From assembly GCA_018815325.1 (NCBI GenBank), contig JAHIYE010000021.1, forward strand, positions 1 to 64,000: DNA of 64,000 nt, written 5' to 3'. The position numbers and the translations under genes were made by a program. The notes under the pieces were generated by a model. That model was not told the DNA's origin and did no database searches. It was given only the letters and a program-made list of their open reading frames with translations. This document shows, piece by piece, positions 38,104-48,812 of the stretch. Every line of letters starts with the position of its first letter. The first letter of the stretch is position 1. This DNA comes from Gammaproteobacteria bacterium (GTDB taxonomy: Bacteria; Pseudomonadota; Gammaproteobacteria; Burkholderiales; Burkholderiaceae_C).

Positions 38104-40284
38104 ATGAACACCTCCCTTTTGAACCCGAACCCTGGCCCTGATGCCTCGCGCCGCCGCTTCCTTAAAGCCAGTAGCACCACAGGCGCGGCGCTGGTCGTGT
38201 CGTTTGCACTCCCGCTGGGCGCATCCCGCGTGTTCGCGGCCACCGCGGCTGGCAACACCGGCTTCACACCCAATGCCTTCCTGCGCATCACGCCCGACAA
38301 CCGCGTTACCGTGGTCTGTGGCTCCTCGGAAATGGGGCAGGGCGTGCTCACCGCCATCCCCATGCTGGTGGCCGAAGAGCTGGACGCTGACTGGAAACTC
38401 GTGAGCGTTGAGCAGGCGCCTTCTGACACGGCCTACAAAAACCCCCTGTTTGGCATGCAGGCCACGGGTGGCAGCACCACGATTCGCGCTTTCTACACGC
38501 CCATGCGCCAGGCTGGCGCGGCTGCGCGCGAGATGCTGGTGGCTGCTGCCGCCGCGCGCTGGGGCGTGGATGCCAAAAGCCTCAAGACGCAGGCCAGCCA
38601 TGTGATTGGCCCCAAGGGCAAGAAGCTCAGCTACGGCGCACTGGTGGCGGACGCGGCCAAACAGCCCGTGCCTGCCAAGCCCGCGCTGAAGAACACTGAG
38701 GACTTCACCATCGTGGGCAAGCCCACGCGCCGGCTCGACACCCCGGGCAAGATCAACGGCAGCACCAGGTTTGGCCTGGACGCCCACGTAGACGGCATGC
38801 TGGTGGCTGTCATGGCGCGTGCACCCATGCAGGGCGCCAAGCCAGTCAAGTTTGACGAAGCCGCAGCCAAGGCCATCAAGGGCGTGCACAGCGTGATCGC
38901 CATTCCCGATGGCGTGGCTGTGCTGGCCAATGGTTACTACGCTGCGCGCCAGGGGCGTGATGCGCTCAAGGTGCAGTGGGACCTGGGTGAGAACGCCGAC
39001 CTCTCCCCGGCCAAAGTGCAGAAAATGCTGAGCGACGGTGCCGACAAGGCCAGTGCGGTGGCCAAGAGCCTTGGCGATGCAACCGCTGCGCTGGGCTCGG
39101 GCGCGACGCGCCTGAGTGCGACCTATCAAGTGCCTTACCTAGCGCACGCCCCCATGGAGCCGCTGAACTGTCTGGCCTGGGTCAAGGGCGACAGCGTCGA
39201 GGTCTGGGCTGGCACGCAAAGCCAGGGGCCAGCCAGCGGCATCATTGCCAAGGTAGCGGGCGTGCCGCCGCAAAACGTCAAGCTCAACACCATGATGCTG
39301 GGCGGCGGTTTTGGCCGGCGCTTTGCACCGGACTTCATGATTGGTGCCACGCTCCTGTCCAAGCTCAGCGGTCGCCCGGTCAAGCTGATGTACACCCGAG
39401 AAGACGACACGGCAGCGGGCTTTTACCGCCCCGCCTCGCTGGTGAAGTTCGAGGGTGCGCTCGATGCGCAGGGTCAGCCTACGGCACTCAAGGCCCTGGT
39501 GGGCTGCCCGTCCATCATGGCGGCCTCGGGCTTCATGCAGATTCCGCCCAACGGCGTGGATAACTTTGCGGTGGAAGGCCTGGCCGACCAGCGCTACGGC
39601 ATTCCCAATGTGCACGTGGCCTATGGCCGCGCCGAGCCGGGCCCGCAGGTCTGGTTCTGGCGTTCGGTGGGGCATTCGCAAAACGCCTTCTTCATCGAGA
39701 GCTTTGTGGACGAGATGGCCGCTGCCGCCAAGGCCGACCCCTATGAGTTGCGCGCCAAACTGCTCAAGGACGAGCCCCGCATGCTGGGCGTGCTCAAGGC
39801 TGCGGCCGAGAAAGCCGGCTGGGGCAAGCCGCTGCCGGCGGGGGTGCACCGCGGCATTGCGGTGGCCGAGAGCTTTGGCAGCTTCGTCGCGCAGGTGGCC
39901 GAGGTGTCCGTTGCCAAGGACGGTACGCCCAAGGTCCACCGCGTGGTGGCCGCGGTGGACTGCGGCGCCACCGTGAATCCCATGACGATCGAGCGGCAGG
40001 TGGAGAGTGCCATCGTGTACGGCCTGTCGGCCGCGCTCTATGGGCAGATCACGCATAAGGACGGCGTGGTCGAGCAGGGCAACTTCCACAATTACCCGGT
40101 CCTGCGCATGAGTGAGATGCCCAAGGTGGAGGTGCATATCCTGCCGAGCCAGGAGGCCCCCGGCGGCATGGGCGAGCCCGGCACCCCGCCGATCGCGCCG
40201 GCCGTGTGCAACGCGATCTTCGCCGCCACGGGCGTGCGTGTGCGCGAGTTGCCCATCAACACGGCGGCGCTGGTCAAGACTTGA
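38104..40284 (+). CDS. Molybdenum hydroxylase large subunit, IorB-like
   Basis: This protein has 726 residues from ATG 38104. A Tat-type signal, SRRRFLKAS, implies export in folded form. Molybdopterin-cytosine-dinucleotide contacts are visible at [27 protein letters not shown] and the catalytic-Glu loop [14 protein letters not shown]. With the small subunit it forms a periplasmic two-subunit oxidoreductase. No FAD subunit, XdhC-type chaperone or partner cytochrome is encoded nearby. A strong terminator follows. Confidence 0.92.
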   Translation: MNTSLLNPNPGPDASRRRFLKASSTTGAALVVSFALPLGASRVFAATAAGNTGFTPNAFLRITPDNRVTVVCGSSEMGQGVLTAIPMLVAEELDADWKLVSVEQAPSDTAYKNPLFGMQATGGSTTIRAFYTPMRQAGAAAREMLVAAAAARWGVDAKSLKTQASHVIGPKGKKLSYGALVADAAKQPVPAKPALKNTEDFTIVGKPTRRLDTPGKINGSTRFGLDAHVDGMLVAVMARAPMQGAKPVKFDEAAAKAIKGVHSVIAIPDGVAVLANGYYAARQGRDALKVQWDLGENADLSPAKVQKMLSDGADKASAVAKSLGDATAALGSGATRLSATYQVPYLAHAPMEPLNCLAWVKGDSVEVWAGTQSQGPASGIIAKVAGVPPQNVKLNTMMLGGGFGRRFAPDFMIGATLLSKLSGRPVKLMYTREDDTAAGFYRPASLVKFEGALDAQGQPTALKALVGCPSIMAASGFMQIPPNGVDNFAVEGLADQRYGIPNVHVAYGRAEPGPQVWFWRSVGHSQNAFFIESFVDEMAAAAKADPYELRAKLLKDEPRMLGVLKAAAEKAGWGKPLPAGVHRGIAVAESFGSFVAQVAEVSVAKDGTPKVHRVVAAVDCGATVNPMTIERQVESAIVYGLSAALYGQITHKDGVVEQGNFHNYPVLRMSEMPKVEVHILPSQEAPGGMGEPGTPPIAPAVCNAIFAATGVRVRELPINTAALVKT

Positions 40285-40315
40285 GCAAGCCCTGAGCAGG
40301 CGGTCAAGACCGCAA

Positions 40316-40345
40316 CAAAAAACGGCACCTCTGGGTGCCGTTTTT
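40316..40345 (+). terminator. Rho-independent terminator after the iorB-like gene
   Basis: The stem CGGCACC/GGTGCCG has loop TCTG and is flanked by A-run and T-run, so it could act on both strands. Confidence 0.9.
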
Positions 40346-40363
40346 ATATGAGGAATTGACCTG

Positions 40364-40406
40364 TAGCCCTTTCTGGATAAGCGAAGTCAGCTATTGAATA
40401 AATAGC
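40364..40406 (-). repeat. Dispersed AT-rich repeat, intergenic copy
   Basis: On the minus strand it reads GCTATT...AATAGCT (18 bases), 19 bases, GGGCTA, then CAGGTCAATTCC. It lies between two convergent genes, just after the terminator. It is among the best-preserved copies: the two arms GCTATT and AATAGC are near-complementary. Confidence 0.75.
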
Positions 40407-40430
40407 ATTCTCCGGCTGGCAATAGCGTTG

Positions 40431-42587
40431 TCAGGGAGCTGCTCTCCACTCTGCAGGGGGTTGCCATGAGGCGATCCAGGCAGCGAGTTCATGACCGGGC
40501 ATGGGGCGTGCGATTCCGTAACCTTGAGCCAGTTCACACCCCAGGCTGAGCAGTTTTTCCCCATGGGCGATGGTCTCGACCCCTTCGGCGATCACCTGGC
40601 GGTTGAAAGCGTTTGCCAGCCCGATCACCCCTTTGACGATGGCCAGGTCCTCATTGTCGTCCAGCATGTCGCGCACAAAGCTCTGGTCAATTTTCAGGGT
40701 TTCGGCGGGCAGTCGCCTCAGGTAAGTGAGTGAGGAATATCCGGTTCCAAAGTCATCAACGGCAATGTGGAATCCCTGCCGGCGGCAGGCCATCATGGTT
40801 TGCACCACGTCCTCGAGGTTGGCGAGGGCACTGGTTTCGAGCAATTCCAGCTCGAGACGTGAAGGAGCGATGTCAAGGTGTCTGGCCAGCCGGCTAGCCA
40901 GATTCGTGGCAAAGTGCTCTGCTTGGAACTGGCGGGCCGCAATGTTGATGCTGACCTGCATCACCAGGCCGGCGCGCTGCCAGCTCACCATTTGCGCCAG
41001 TGCGGCTTCGATCACCCAATCACCGACTGTTTCGATGAGTGGGTGGTTTTCGATCTGTGGCAGGAATGCGGCCGGTGACAGGACGCCCCGCTCCGGGTGG
41101 TTCCAGCGGATCAGCGCCTCCACGCCCACCAATGCCCCCGTGCGCATGTTGACCTTGGGCTGGAAATACAGCTGGAATTCGTCATGTACCAGAGCCTGTG
41201 TGATGCGGCTGATGACCTCGGAGCGACTCTTGATTTCGGCGTCCCGGCTCAGATCGAACATCTGGAAGCGGTTCTTCCCGGCCTGCTTGGCCTCGTACAT
41301 GGCTTGGTCGGCGTGACGCATGAGCTGATCCACATCCGAGTTGTCCTCAGGGTAGAAGGTGACCCCCAAACTGCCCGAAACATGAATGTCCTGGCCTTTC
41401 AGCTGGATCGGCATGTTGCAGTCGTCCAGGATGCGTTCAAGCAGGGGCCTGTATTCATGCGGGGAGCTAACGTCAGTCAGGACAACCACAAACTCGTCGC
41501 CTCCCATGCGAGCCAGGGTGTCGCTGTCACGGATCGAGGTCTGTATGCGCTGTGCTATCGCGATAAGCAGATCGTCGCCAGTGTCATGGCCATAGCGATC
41601 ATTGACTTCCTTGAAACCGTCCAGGTCTAGGTAGGCCACTGCAAGCGTTTTCTTGTTTCGTTTGGCATGCGCCATGGCTTGTTTCAAGCGGTCTGACAGG
41701 AGCAGGCGATTGGGCAGTCCGGTGAGCGCGTCGAAGTTGACGAGCTTCTCAAGTCGCTCCTGATGTTTGCGCAGGGGTGTGATGTCAGCAAAGATGGCAA
41801 TGTACTTGGCCGGTATGCCGTTATCGTCATATACGGTGTTGATGGTCAGCAGTCCGGCAAAAGACTCGCCCAATTTGCGCCGGCTCCAGACCTCGCCTTG
41901 ACAATGTCCGGTGGCCCGGAGCTCGGTCAAGAGCGTCGTGTAGATATCAGGCCCCTGACGGCTGGAATGAAACAGGGAGAAATCCCGGCCTATCACCTCC
42001 TCGCGCGAATAGCCTGTGACGTTGATAAAGGCATCGTTGACCTCCAGAAAACGGCCATGGGTGTCTGTGATGACAACCGCCTCCGAGGTATGTGTAAAGA
42101 CATTGGAGATCAAGTTCAGGCGATCTTCGATGGCCTTGCGTTTGGTGATGTCGCGGGCAATTTTTGAAGCCCCAATGATCTGGTTCTTCTGATTGCGGAT
42201 GGGAGAAATGGTCACGGATACATTGATCGGGTGGCCATCCTTGTGCTTTCGGACCGTTTCGAAGTGGCTCACATACTGGCCATCGACGATGCGCTCCAGC
42301 AGCAGCGCCTCTTCCATGTGCAGATGGAGCGGAAACAGCTTGAGCATGGATTGCCCGATCATCTCTTCTTCCGTGTAGCCGAAAATCGCGGTGGCGCCGG
42401 GATTCCAGCTCATGACCGTCCCGTCCAGGGTCTTGCTGATGATGGCATCGTCGGAGGATTGGACGATGGCCTTGAAATGCTCCGCCACAGCAATAGGATC
42501 AATGACCAGAACACCATTCGTTGCAGTGGAAACGACGGGCTCCAGTAATGGCGCACTGGTCTTGGCAGTGGGGTCGATTGATTTCAT
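40431..42587 (-). CDS. PAS-PAS-GGDEF-EAL cyclic di-GMP protein
   Basis: This protein has 718 residues from ATG 42587, preceded by AAGGAG; a longer in-frame start (42626) is less likely. Two PAS domains (about 40-160 and 165-285) precede GGDEF (intact GGDEF, with inhibitory-site RDSD five residues before it) and EAL (VEALIRW, DDFGTGYSS, EGVET intact). Both synthesis and breakdown of cyclic di-GMP are possible. There is no membrane segment, so it is a cytoplasmic redox or ligand sensor. It stands alone, not in an operon. Confidence 0.93.
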   Translation of the reverse strand: MKSIDPTAKTSAPLLEPVVSTATNGVLVIDPIAVAEHFKAIVQSSDDAIISKTLDGTVMSWNPGATAIFGYTEEEMIGQSMLKLFPLHLHMEEALLLERIVDGQYVSHFETVRKHKDGHPINVSVTISPIRNQKNQIIGASKIARDITKRKAIEDRLNLISNVFTHTSEAVVITDTHGRFLEVNDAFINVTGYSREEVIGRDFSLFHSSRQGPDIYTTLLTELRATGHCQGEVWSRRKLGESFAGLLTINTVYDDNGIPAKYIAIFADITPLRKHQERLEKLVNFDALTGLPNRLLLSDRLKQAMAHAKRNKKTLAVAYLDLDGFKEVNDRYGHDTGDDLLIAIAQRIQTSIRDSDTLARMGGDEFVVVLTDVSSPHEYRPLLERILDDCNMPIQLKGQDIHVSGSLGVTFYPEDNSDVDQLMRHADQAMYEAKQAGKNRFQMFDLSRDAEIKSRSEVISRITQALVHDEFQLYFQPKVNMRTGALVGVEALIRWNHPERGVLSPAAFLPQIENHPLIETVGDWVIEAALAQMVSWQRAGLVMQVSINIAARQFQAEHFATNLASRLARHLDIAPSRLELELLETSALANLEDVVQTMMACRRQGFHIAVDDFGTGYSSLTYLRRLPAETLKIDQSFVRDMLDDNEDLAIVKGVIGLANAFNRQVIAEGVETIAHGEKLLSLGCELAQGYGIARPMPGHELAAWIASWQPPAEWRAAP

Positions 42588-42891
42588 CGCCTGCTCCTTG
42601 AAGTAGTCCGGTTCATTCTGCGTCAAATGACAGCGGAAGGCTGCACTTAAAAAAATACCCGATCAGAGGGTGGCGTGAGTCTGCGCAGTGGCCAGCAACG
42701 GCGCGTAGCGTGGCGTTGCGAGTGCAAAGAGAGGGTTTCTACGGATGTCGAGGTTGGGCCGCCACGTGCGCATAGTGTGGCTACAGCGCTGAAAACGATG
42801 GCCGAGATGTCGCGACCTGGCGTTGAACGCGGTGTTGCGATTCCCGCCGCAGCGGAATTGGCAGGGGCTGATTTTTGCAGCTGTCACAAAC
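42588..42891. other. Intergenic gap upstream of the GGDEF-EAL gene
   Basis: The gap contains the ribosome site and presumed promoter of the minus-strand GGDEF-EAL gene close to 42600, and otherwise no recognisable coding or RNA signal. The open frames here have poor starts and do not resemble proteins. Confidence 0.5.
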
Positions 42892-42920
42892 AAAAAAAGG
42901 CACCTGAGGTGCCTTTTTTT
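42892..42920. terminator. Bidirectional terminator after glcB
   Basis: The arms AGGCACCT and AGGTGCCT surround a single G, with seven A on one side and seven T on the other. It ends glcB transcription (minus strand) and could also stop plus-strand readthrough. Confidence 0.9.
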
Positions 42921-42933
42921 GAGCGCCAGCCAA

Positions 42934-45150
42934 TCAGGCGTTGGCCTTGACTTTCAATCGCCAGGCATGCAGCAGTGGCTCGGTGTAGCCGCTGGGCTGC
43001 TTCAGGCCCTTGAACACGAGGTCGGTCGCGGCGCGGTAGGCGTAAGAAGTCTTGAAGTGGCCGGCCATCGGCTTGTAGAACGGGTCGCCCGCGTTCTGCT
43101 GGTCCACCACGGCGGCCATGCGCTCGAAAGTGGCGGTGACCTGGGCCTTGTTGGTGATGCCGTGCAGCAGCCAGTTGGCCATGTGCTGGCTGGAGATGCG
43201 CAGCGTGGCGCGGTCTTCCATCAGGCCCACGTTGTGGATGTCGGGCACCTTGGAGCAACCCACGCCCTGATCGATCCAGCGCACCACATAGCCGAGGATG
43301 CCCTGGGCATTGTTGTCGAGCTCTTCCTGGATTTCCCTGGCTGACCATTTGGGCTTGGTGGCCACGGGCACGGTGAGCAGGCCGGTGAGCAGCTTGTTCT
43401 CCAGCGCGCGGGCCTTGGGGCCGGTGGCGGTCTTCAGCAGTTCTTCCTGCACCTCGGCCACGTTGACCTGGTGGTAATGCAGCGCATGCAGCGTGGCCGC
43501 GGTGGGCGAGGGTACCCAGGCGGTGTTGGCGCCGGCCTGCGGGTGCACGATCTTCTGCTGCAGCATGGCCGCCATCAGGTCGGGCATGGCCCACATGCCC
43601 TTGCCGATCTGGGCGCGGCCCTTGAGGCCGCAGGCCAGGCCGGCCAGCACGTTGTTCTTCTCGTAGGCGTCGATCCAGGCGGTGCCCTTCATGGCGGCCT
43701 TGCGGATCATCGGGCCAGCGTGCATGGCGGTGTGCATCTCGTCGCCGGTGCGGTCCAGGAAGCCGGTGTTGATGAAGGCCACGCGGCTCCTGGCGGCGGC
43801 AATGCAGGCCTTGAGGTTCACGCTGGTGCGGCGCTCCTCGTCCATGATGCCAAGTTTGACGGTGTTCTCCTTCAGGCCCAGCAGCGCCTCGACGCGGGCA
43901 AACAGTTCGGACGCAAAGGCCACTTCAGCAGGGCCGTGCATCTTCGGCTTGACGATGTAGATGGAGCCGGTGCGCGAGTTGCGGATAGTCTGGCCGGGCG
44001 CGGGCTTGAGGTCATGCATCGCGATGGCCACGGTGATCACCGCATCCATGATGCCCTCGTAGATTTCGCTGCCATCACCACAGAGGATGGCGGGGTTGGT
44101 CATGAGGTGACCCACGTTGCGCACAAACAGCAGCGAGCGGCCATGCAGCGAGATGCTGCCACCCGTGGCGGAGGTGTACTGGCGGTCTTCGTTGAGGCTG
44201 CGCGTGAAGGTCTTGCCGCCCTTGCTGACGGTTTCGGTCAGCGTGCCCTTGAGGATGCCGAGCCAATTGTCATAGGCCAGCACCTTGTCGTCGGCGTCGA
44301 CCACGGTGACCGAGTCCTCGAGGTCGAGGATGGTGGACAGGGCGGACTCGACCACGAGGTCGCTCACACCGGCGGGGTCGCTCTTGCCAATGGTGGTGCT
44401 GCGGTCGATCCGGATGTCGAGGTGGATGCCGTTGTTGCGCAGCAGGATCGACGAGGGTGATGCGGCAGCGCCCTGATAACCGATGAACTTGGCTGGCTCT
44501 GCCAGCCCGGTGCGGCTGCCGTTCTTGAGCGTGACTACCAGCTTGCCGTTCTCGACCTGGTAGCCGGTGGCGTTGATGTGTGAGCCCTTCTTGAGGCCGG
44601 CAGTACGGTCCAGCACATAGCGGGCGTATTCAATCACCTTGGCGCCGCGCACCGGGTTGTAGGGCTTGCCGTCGGCACTGATTTTGGTGGCGCCGTGGGT
44701 CTCGGGCAGCGCGTCGGTGCCGTAGAGCGCGTCATACAGCGAGCCCCAGCGGGCATTGGCGGCGTTGAGCGAGTAGCGAGCGTTGAGGATGGGCACCACC
44801 AGCTGCGGGCCGGCCTGCTGGGCCAGCTCGTCGTCCACATTGGCGGTGTCGCAGTGCACCTCGTCAGGCACGGGCACCAGGTAGCCGATCTTCTCCAAGA
44901 AGGCGCGGTAGGCCTTCATGTCGCGAATGGGGCCGGGGTTGGCCTTGTGCCAGGCGTCCAGCTTGCTCTGCAGGCGGTCGCGTTCGGCCAGCAGGGCCGC
45001 ATTCTTTTGTCCCATGTCGTGGGCGATGGCGTCGAAGCCCTTCCAGAAAAAGGCGCTGTCCACGCCAGTGCCGGGCAGCACCTTGTCTTCGATGAAGCGG
45101 TACAGCTTGGAGGCGACCTGAAGTCGGTGGCTGGTGGTGCGTGCAGTCAT
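42934..45150 (-). CDS. glcB: Malate synthase G
   Basis: This 738-residue enzyme condenses glyoxylate with acetyl-CoA to malate. Family segments are [29 protein letters not shown] and [18 protein letters not shown]. The catalytic [13 protein letters not shown] and [12 protein letters not shown] are also present. ATG 45150 ([11 protein letters not shown]) is preferred over an upstream start. It lies 73 bases downstream of the haloacid dehalogenase on the same strand. That enzyme can yield glycolate or related 2-hydroxyacids, so a shared C2 route is possible. Confidence 0.96.
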   Translation of the reverse strand: MTARTTSHRLQVASKLYRFIEDKVLPGTGVDSAFFWKGFDAIAHDMGQKNAALLAERDRLQSKLDAWHKANPGPIRDMKAYRAFLEKIGYLVPVPDEVHCDTANVDDELAQQAGPQLVVPILNARYSLNAANARWGSLYDALYGTDALPETHGATKISADGKPYNPVRGAKVIEYARYVLDRTAGLKKGSHINATGYQVENGKLVVTLKNGSRTGLAEPAKFIGYQGAAASPSSILLRNNGIHLDIRIDRSTTIGKSDPAGVSDLVVESALSTILDLEDSVTVVDADDKVLAYDNWLGILKGTLTETVSKGGKTFTRSLNEDRQYTSATGGSISLHGRSLLFVRNVGHLMTNPAILCGDGSEIYEGIMDAVITVAIAMHDLKPAPGQTIRNSRTGSIYIVKPKMHGPAEVAFASELFARVEALLGLKENTVKLGIMDEERRTSVNLKACIAAARSRVAFINTGFLDRTGDEMHTAMHAGPMIRKAAMKGTAWIDAYEKNNVLAGLACGLKGRAQIGKGMWAMPDLMAAMLQQKIVHPQAGANTAWVPSPTAATLHALHYHQVNVAEVQEELLKTATGPKARALENKLLTGLLTVPVATKPKWSAREIQEELDNNAQGILGYVVRWIDQGVGCSKVPDIHNVGLMEDRATLRISSQHMANWLLHGITNKAQVTATFERMAAVVDQQNAGDPFYKPMAGHFKTSYAYRAATDLVFKGLKQPSGYTEPLLHAWRLKVKANA

Positions 45151-45223
45151 GGTGTGAACCCTCAAAAATACAAATTCAAAAAAACAAAAACAAAATCAGG
45201 CCAGGAGGCGTCGGTGACGTCGG

Positions 45224-45931
45224 TTATCCCGCGTCCGGAAAGAAGCCCAGTACGTCGCGCAAGGAGTGGCCGGTGCGGCTCGGCTGGGTGCCCAGCTCTT
45301 CAAACGGCAAGTCATAGCGGTTGACCCACAGCGTCTGGTAGCCATACCAGGTGGCGGCCAGCGCATCCCAGCTGTTGCAGCTGACAAACGCAATCTGCGA
45401 GGCCTTCAGACCCGTGGCCTGCTCACCCAGCGCGTAGGCTTCGGGCGTGGTCTTGTATTTGCGGATGGGGTCCACGCTGATCACGTGGTCCAGCAGGTCC
45501 TCCAGACCCGCGCTGCGCACCGCGATGCCCAGCATCTCGGGGTCGCCGTTAGAGAGGATGCCGGTGGCGATACCTTTGGCCTTGAGCGCCTGCAGCACTT
45601 CGCGGTTTTCGGGGAAGGCGCTCAGGTGCCGGTACTGGTTCATGAGCTTGGCTTCGTGTTCGGGGCTGAGATCGAGCTTGAGCTTCTTGCAGGCATAGCG
45701 CAGGCCGGCACGGGTCAATTCCCAGAAGGGCTGGTAGTGCGCGCCATGGTTGCTGGTGGTGACCAGGCGGGTGTATTCGATCTGCTTGTCGCGCCAGATT
45801 TGGCCCAGCGCGTTGCCATGGCCGGGGAACAGTTGTTCTGCCAGCAAACCCACGCTGTAGACGTCAAAAAGCGTGCCGTAGGCATCAAATAGCACCGCTT
45901 TGGGCTTGCTGGTGGGGCGTGATTTTTCCAT
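45224..45931 (-). CDS. Haloacid dehalogenase, type II
   Basis: This 235-residue HAD-fold enzyme has the nucleophilic Asp in LFDAYGTLFDVYS. The LSNGDPEML segment carries the second motif, KYKTTPEAYALG the conserved Lys, and FVSCNSWDALAATWYG the SxNxxD motif specific for L-2-haloacid dehalogenases. It hydrolyses 2-haloalkanoates with inversion. The substrate in nature may differ, as this subfamily is widespread. It is probably co-transcribed with glcB. Confidence 0.92.
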   Translation of the reverse strand: MEKSRPTSKPKAVLFDAYGTLFDVYSVGLLAEQLFPGHGNALGQIWRDKQIEYTRLVTTSNHGAHYQPFWELTRAGLRYACKKLKLDLSPEHEAKLMNQYRHLSAFPENREVLQALKAKGIATGILSNGDPEMLGIAVRSAGLEDLLDHVISVDPIRKYKTTPEAYALGEQATGLKASQIAFVSCNSWDALAATWYGYQTLWVNRYDLPFEELGTQPSRTGHSLRDVLGFFPDAG

Positions 45932-46414
45932 CTAGCAACTGTATTAAGTACTCAGCAGATGATCAAGACCCAAAAAAGTCATTTATTCAATTTAAAAAAG
46001 TATCGAATAGGCGGAAGGCAGAGCGCAAGCCGCACGAAGCTGGTGTGAAAGTGAGGTGCCGGTGCCGGTATGGGCTGAATCGCGGGCGTGGCTTGCCGCT
46101 TCTGCACGCGGTTCGCTGGGCCGGGGTGGCGGGTTGTGTCAGGCTTGCGCTACAGTCGGACCTGGGTTCGGTCCCCTTCACTGGAATCGACCCGCCAAAC
46201 AGACAGCACCATGCTTCAAGCTCCTTTCGCTCATGTCGTGTTTGTCATGCCCAGCGCCGGCATGATGGGCGTGGTGCGGGCCTGTCTGATGTTCATGGGC
46301 GATCACCTGGCCCGCAGTGTGCGCGGCATCCCCTGCGCCCCTCCTGTGCCCTCACGTCAATCACTGGTATTTGAGTTGTATTGCGTGTAGGTTCATGAAT
46401 TCAGGAGTACTGAA
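45932..46414. other. Long gap between divergent haloacid dehalogenase and hpd
   Basis: This 483-base stretch has two halves. The first 90 bases are AT-rich and suit promoters for the minus-strand dehalogenase. The rest is GC-rich without clear genes. A frame from ATG 46211 to 46390 (59 codons, hydrophobic start LQAPFAHVVFVMPSAGMMG) is unsupported by a ribosome site or similarity known to me. The hpd ribosome site CAGGAG is at the end. No tRNA or riboswitch fold is apparent. Confidence 0.4.
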
Positions 46415-47491
46415 ATGGCTGATCTTTTTGAAAACCCCATGGGACTCATGGGGTTTGAGTTTGTCGAGTTTGCCTCCCCCACCCCCAATGTGCTGGAGCC
46501 TGTGCTGACGAAGCTGGGCTTCAGCGAAGTCGCGCGGCACCGCTCCAAGGACGTGTCACTGTTCCGACAGGGCGACATCAACTTCATCGTCAACCGCGAG
46601 CCCAAGAGCGCCGCGGCCTACTTCGCGGCCGAGCACGGGCCTTGCGCCTGCGGCCTGGCGTTTCGCGTGAAGGACTCGCACAAGGCCTACCAGCGCGCGC
46701 TCGATCTGGGCGCACAACCGGTGGACATGCCCACCGGGCCGATGGAGTTGCGGCTGCCTGCCATCAAGGGCATTGGCGGCGCGGCGCTCTACCTGATTGA
46801 CCGCTATGAGGAAGGCAAGTCGATCTACGACATCGATTTTGATTTCATCGAGGGTGCAGACAGGCACCCGCCCGGGCACGGCTTCAAGCTGGTCGATCAC
46901 CTGACCCACAATGTGTACCGTGGCCGCATGGCCTTCTGGGGCAGCTTCTACGAGCGCATCTTCAACTTCCGCGAGATCCGCTACTTCGACATCAAGGGCG
47001 AGTACACGGGGCTGACCTCGCGCGCCATGACGGCGCCGGACGGCAAGATCCGAATTCCCCTCAACGAGGAGGCGTCGAGCGGCAGCGGCCAGATCGAGGA
47101 GTTCCTCATGCAGTTCAACGGCGAGGGCATCCAGCACATCGCCTTGTTCAGTGATGACCTGCTGACCAGCGTGGACAGCCTGCGCAAAGCGGGCGTGCCA
47201 CTCATGACCGCGCCACCCGCCACCTACTACGAGATGCTGGGTGAGCGCCTACCCAGCCACGGCGAGAACGTGGCCGAGCTGCAGGCACGCGGCATCCTGA
47301 TGGACGGCACGACCGAGGGCGGCCAGCCACGCCTGCTGCTGCAAATCTTCTCCGGTACTTTGCTCGGGCCTGTGTTCTTCGAGTTCATCCAGCGCAAGGG
47401 TGACGATGGCTTTGGCGAGGGCAACTTCAAGGCCCTGTTCGAGTCACTCGAGCGCGATCAGGTGCGCCGCGGCGTGATCAAGGCGAAATAA
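46415..47491 (+). CDS. hpd: 4-hydroxyphenylpyruvate dioxygenase
   Basis: This 358-residue non-haem iron enzyme turns 4-hydroxyphenylpyruvate into homogentisate. The iron ligands are in [22 protein letters not shown] and [11 protein letters not shown] (two His and one Glu). The start [20 protein letters not shown] is typical. It leads a tight set hpd-hmgA-phhA-caiB with gaps of 1-6 bases. The set degrades phenylalanine and tyrosine. Confidence 0.96.
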   Translation: MADLFENPMGLMGFEFVEFASPTPNVLEPVLTKLGFSEVARHRSKDVSLFRQGDINFIVNREPKSAAAYFAAEHGPCACGLAFRVKDSHKAYQRALDLGAQPVDMPTGPMELRLPAIKGIGGAALYLIDRYEEGKSIYDIDFDFIEGADRHPPGHGFKLVDHLTHNVYRGRMAFWGSFYERIFNFREIRYFDIKGEYTGLTSRAMTAPDGKIRIPLNEEASSGSGQIEEFLMQFNGEGIQHIALFSDDLLTSVDSLRKAGVPLMTAPPATYYEMLGERLPSHGENVAELQARGILMDGTTEGGQPRLLLQIFSGTLLGPVFFEFIQRKGDDGFGEGNFKALFESLERDQVRRGVIKAK

Positions 47492-47497
47492 ATAGCC

Positions 47498-48811
47498 ATG
47501 AGTAAGCTGAGCACACCACTCGTTAGCTACCAGAGCGGCTTCGGCAACGAGTTCGCCACCGAGGCCCTGCCCGGCGCGCTGCCGGTGGGGCGCAACTCGC
47601 CGCAGCGTTGCGCCTACGGCCTGTATGCCGAGCAGCTCTCGGGCACGGCATTCACCGCACCACGCAGCGACAACCGGCGCTCCTGGCTGTACCGCATTCG
47701 CCCCTCGGCCATGCACCAGCCCTTTGCACCCATCGATGCCGGCTTGCTGCGCAGCCGCTTTGACGAGGTGCCGGCCACACCGAACCAGCTGCGCTGGGAT
47801 CCGCTGCCCATGCCTGTGAAGCCGACAGACTTTGTGGCCGGCCTGGTCACCATGGCGGGCACGGGCGAGCCGCAGTCGCAAAGCGGCTTTGCCATTCACC
47901 TCTATGCGGCCAACCAGTCGATGACGCGGCGCGTGTTCTACAACGCCGATGGCGAGTTGCTGATCGTGCCCCAGCAGGGCCGGCTGCGGCTGGTCACCGA
48001 GCTAGGCGTGATCGAGCTCGAACCCCTGGAGATTGCAGTGATCCCGCGCGGCGTGCGTTTTCGCGTGGAGTTGCCCGATGGCACGGCGCGCGGCTATGTG
48101 GGCGAGGTCTTTGGCGCGGCCCTGCGCCTGCCGGACCTCGGGCCGCTGGGCTCCAACGGCCTGGCTAACCCGCGCGACTTCCTTACGCCGGTGGCGCACT
48201 ACGAGGACGTGGACGCGCCGCACGAACTCGTGAGCAAGTTCATGGGCAATCTGTGGTCCGCGCAGATGGGCCATTCACCCCTCGACGTGGTGGCCTGGCA
48301 TGGCAACTATGCGCCTTACAAATACGACCTGCGGCGCTTCAACGCCATCGGCTCCATCAGTTACGACCACCCCGACCCCTCGATCTTTCTGGTGCTGCAG
48401 TCGCTCTCGGACACCCCGGGTGTGGACACGATGGACTTCGTGATCTTCCCGCCGCGCATCCTCGCGATGCAGGACACCTTCCGTCCGCCCTGGTTTCACC
48501 GCAACATTGCGAGCGAGTTCATGGGCCTGATCCAGGGCGTATACGACGCCAAGGCCCAGGGCTTTGTGCCCGGGGGTGCCAGCCTGCACAACTGCATGAG
48601 CGGCCACGGGCCTGATGCCGAAACCTTCGAGCGTGCCAGCCATGCCGACCTCTCCAAGCATGACGTGATCCGGGACACCATGGCCTTCATGTTCGAGACC
48701 CGCTGTGCCCTGCGCCCTACGCGCTACGCCATGCAGTGCGCCGAGTTGCAGGCTGACTATGCGCAGTGCTGGCAGGGTCTGCGCAAGCACTTCGACCCGA
48801 ACAGGCCCTGA
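47498..48811 (+). CDS. hmgA: Homogentisate 1,2-dioxygenase
   Basis: This 437-residue ring-cleavage enzyme makes maleylacetoacetate. It begins [21 protein letters not shown], the family hallmark. Fe(II)-binding region segments [28 protein letters not shown] and [17 protein letters not shown] are present. It lies 6 bases after hpd. The next pathway genes (maleylacetoacetate isomerase, fumarylacetoacetase) are not in the window unless one of the nearby transferase-like genes serves as isomerase. Confidence 0.96.
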   Translation: MSKLSTPLVSYQSGFGNEFATEALPGALPVGRNSPQRCAYGLYAEQLSGTAFTAPRSDNRRSWLYRIRPSAMHQPFAPIDAGLLRSRFDEVPATPNQLRWDPLPMPVKPTDFVAGLVTMAGTGEPQSQSGFAIHLYAANQSMTRRVFYNADGELLIVPQQGRLRLVTELGVIELEPLEIAVIPRGVRFRVELPDGTARGYVGEVFGAALRLPDLGPLGSNGLANPRDFLTPVAHYEDVDAPHELVSKFMGNLWSAQMGHSPLDVVAWHGNYAPYKYDLRRFNAIGSISYDHPDPSIFLVLQSLSDTPGVDTMDFVIFPPRILAMQDTFRPPWFHRNIASEFMGLIQGVYDAKAQGFVPGGASLHNCMSGHGPDAETFERASHADLSKHDVIRDTMAFMFETRCALRPTRYAMQCAELQADYAQCWQGLRKHFDPNRP

Positions 48812-48812
48812 C

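Noticed and set aside
46140-46200. tRNA-like GGTTCGGTCCCC stretch upstream of hpd
   Set aside because: No matching acceptor or anticodon arms can be drawn.
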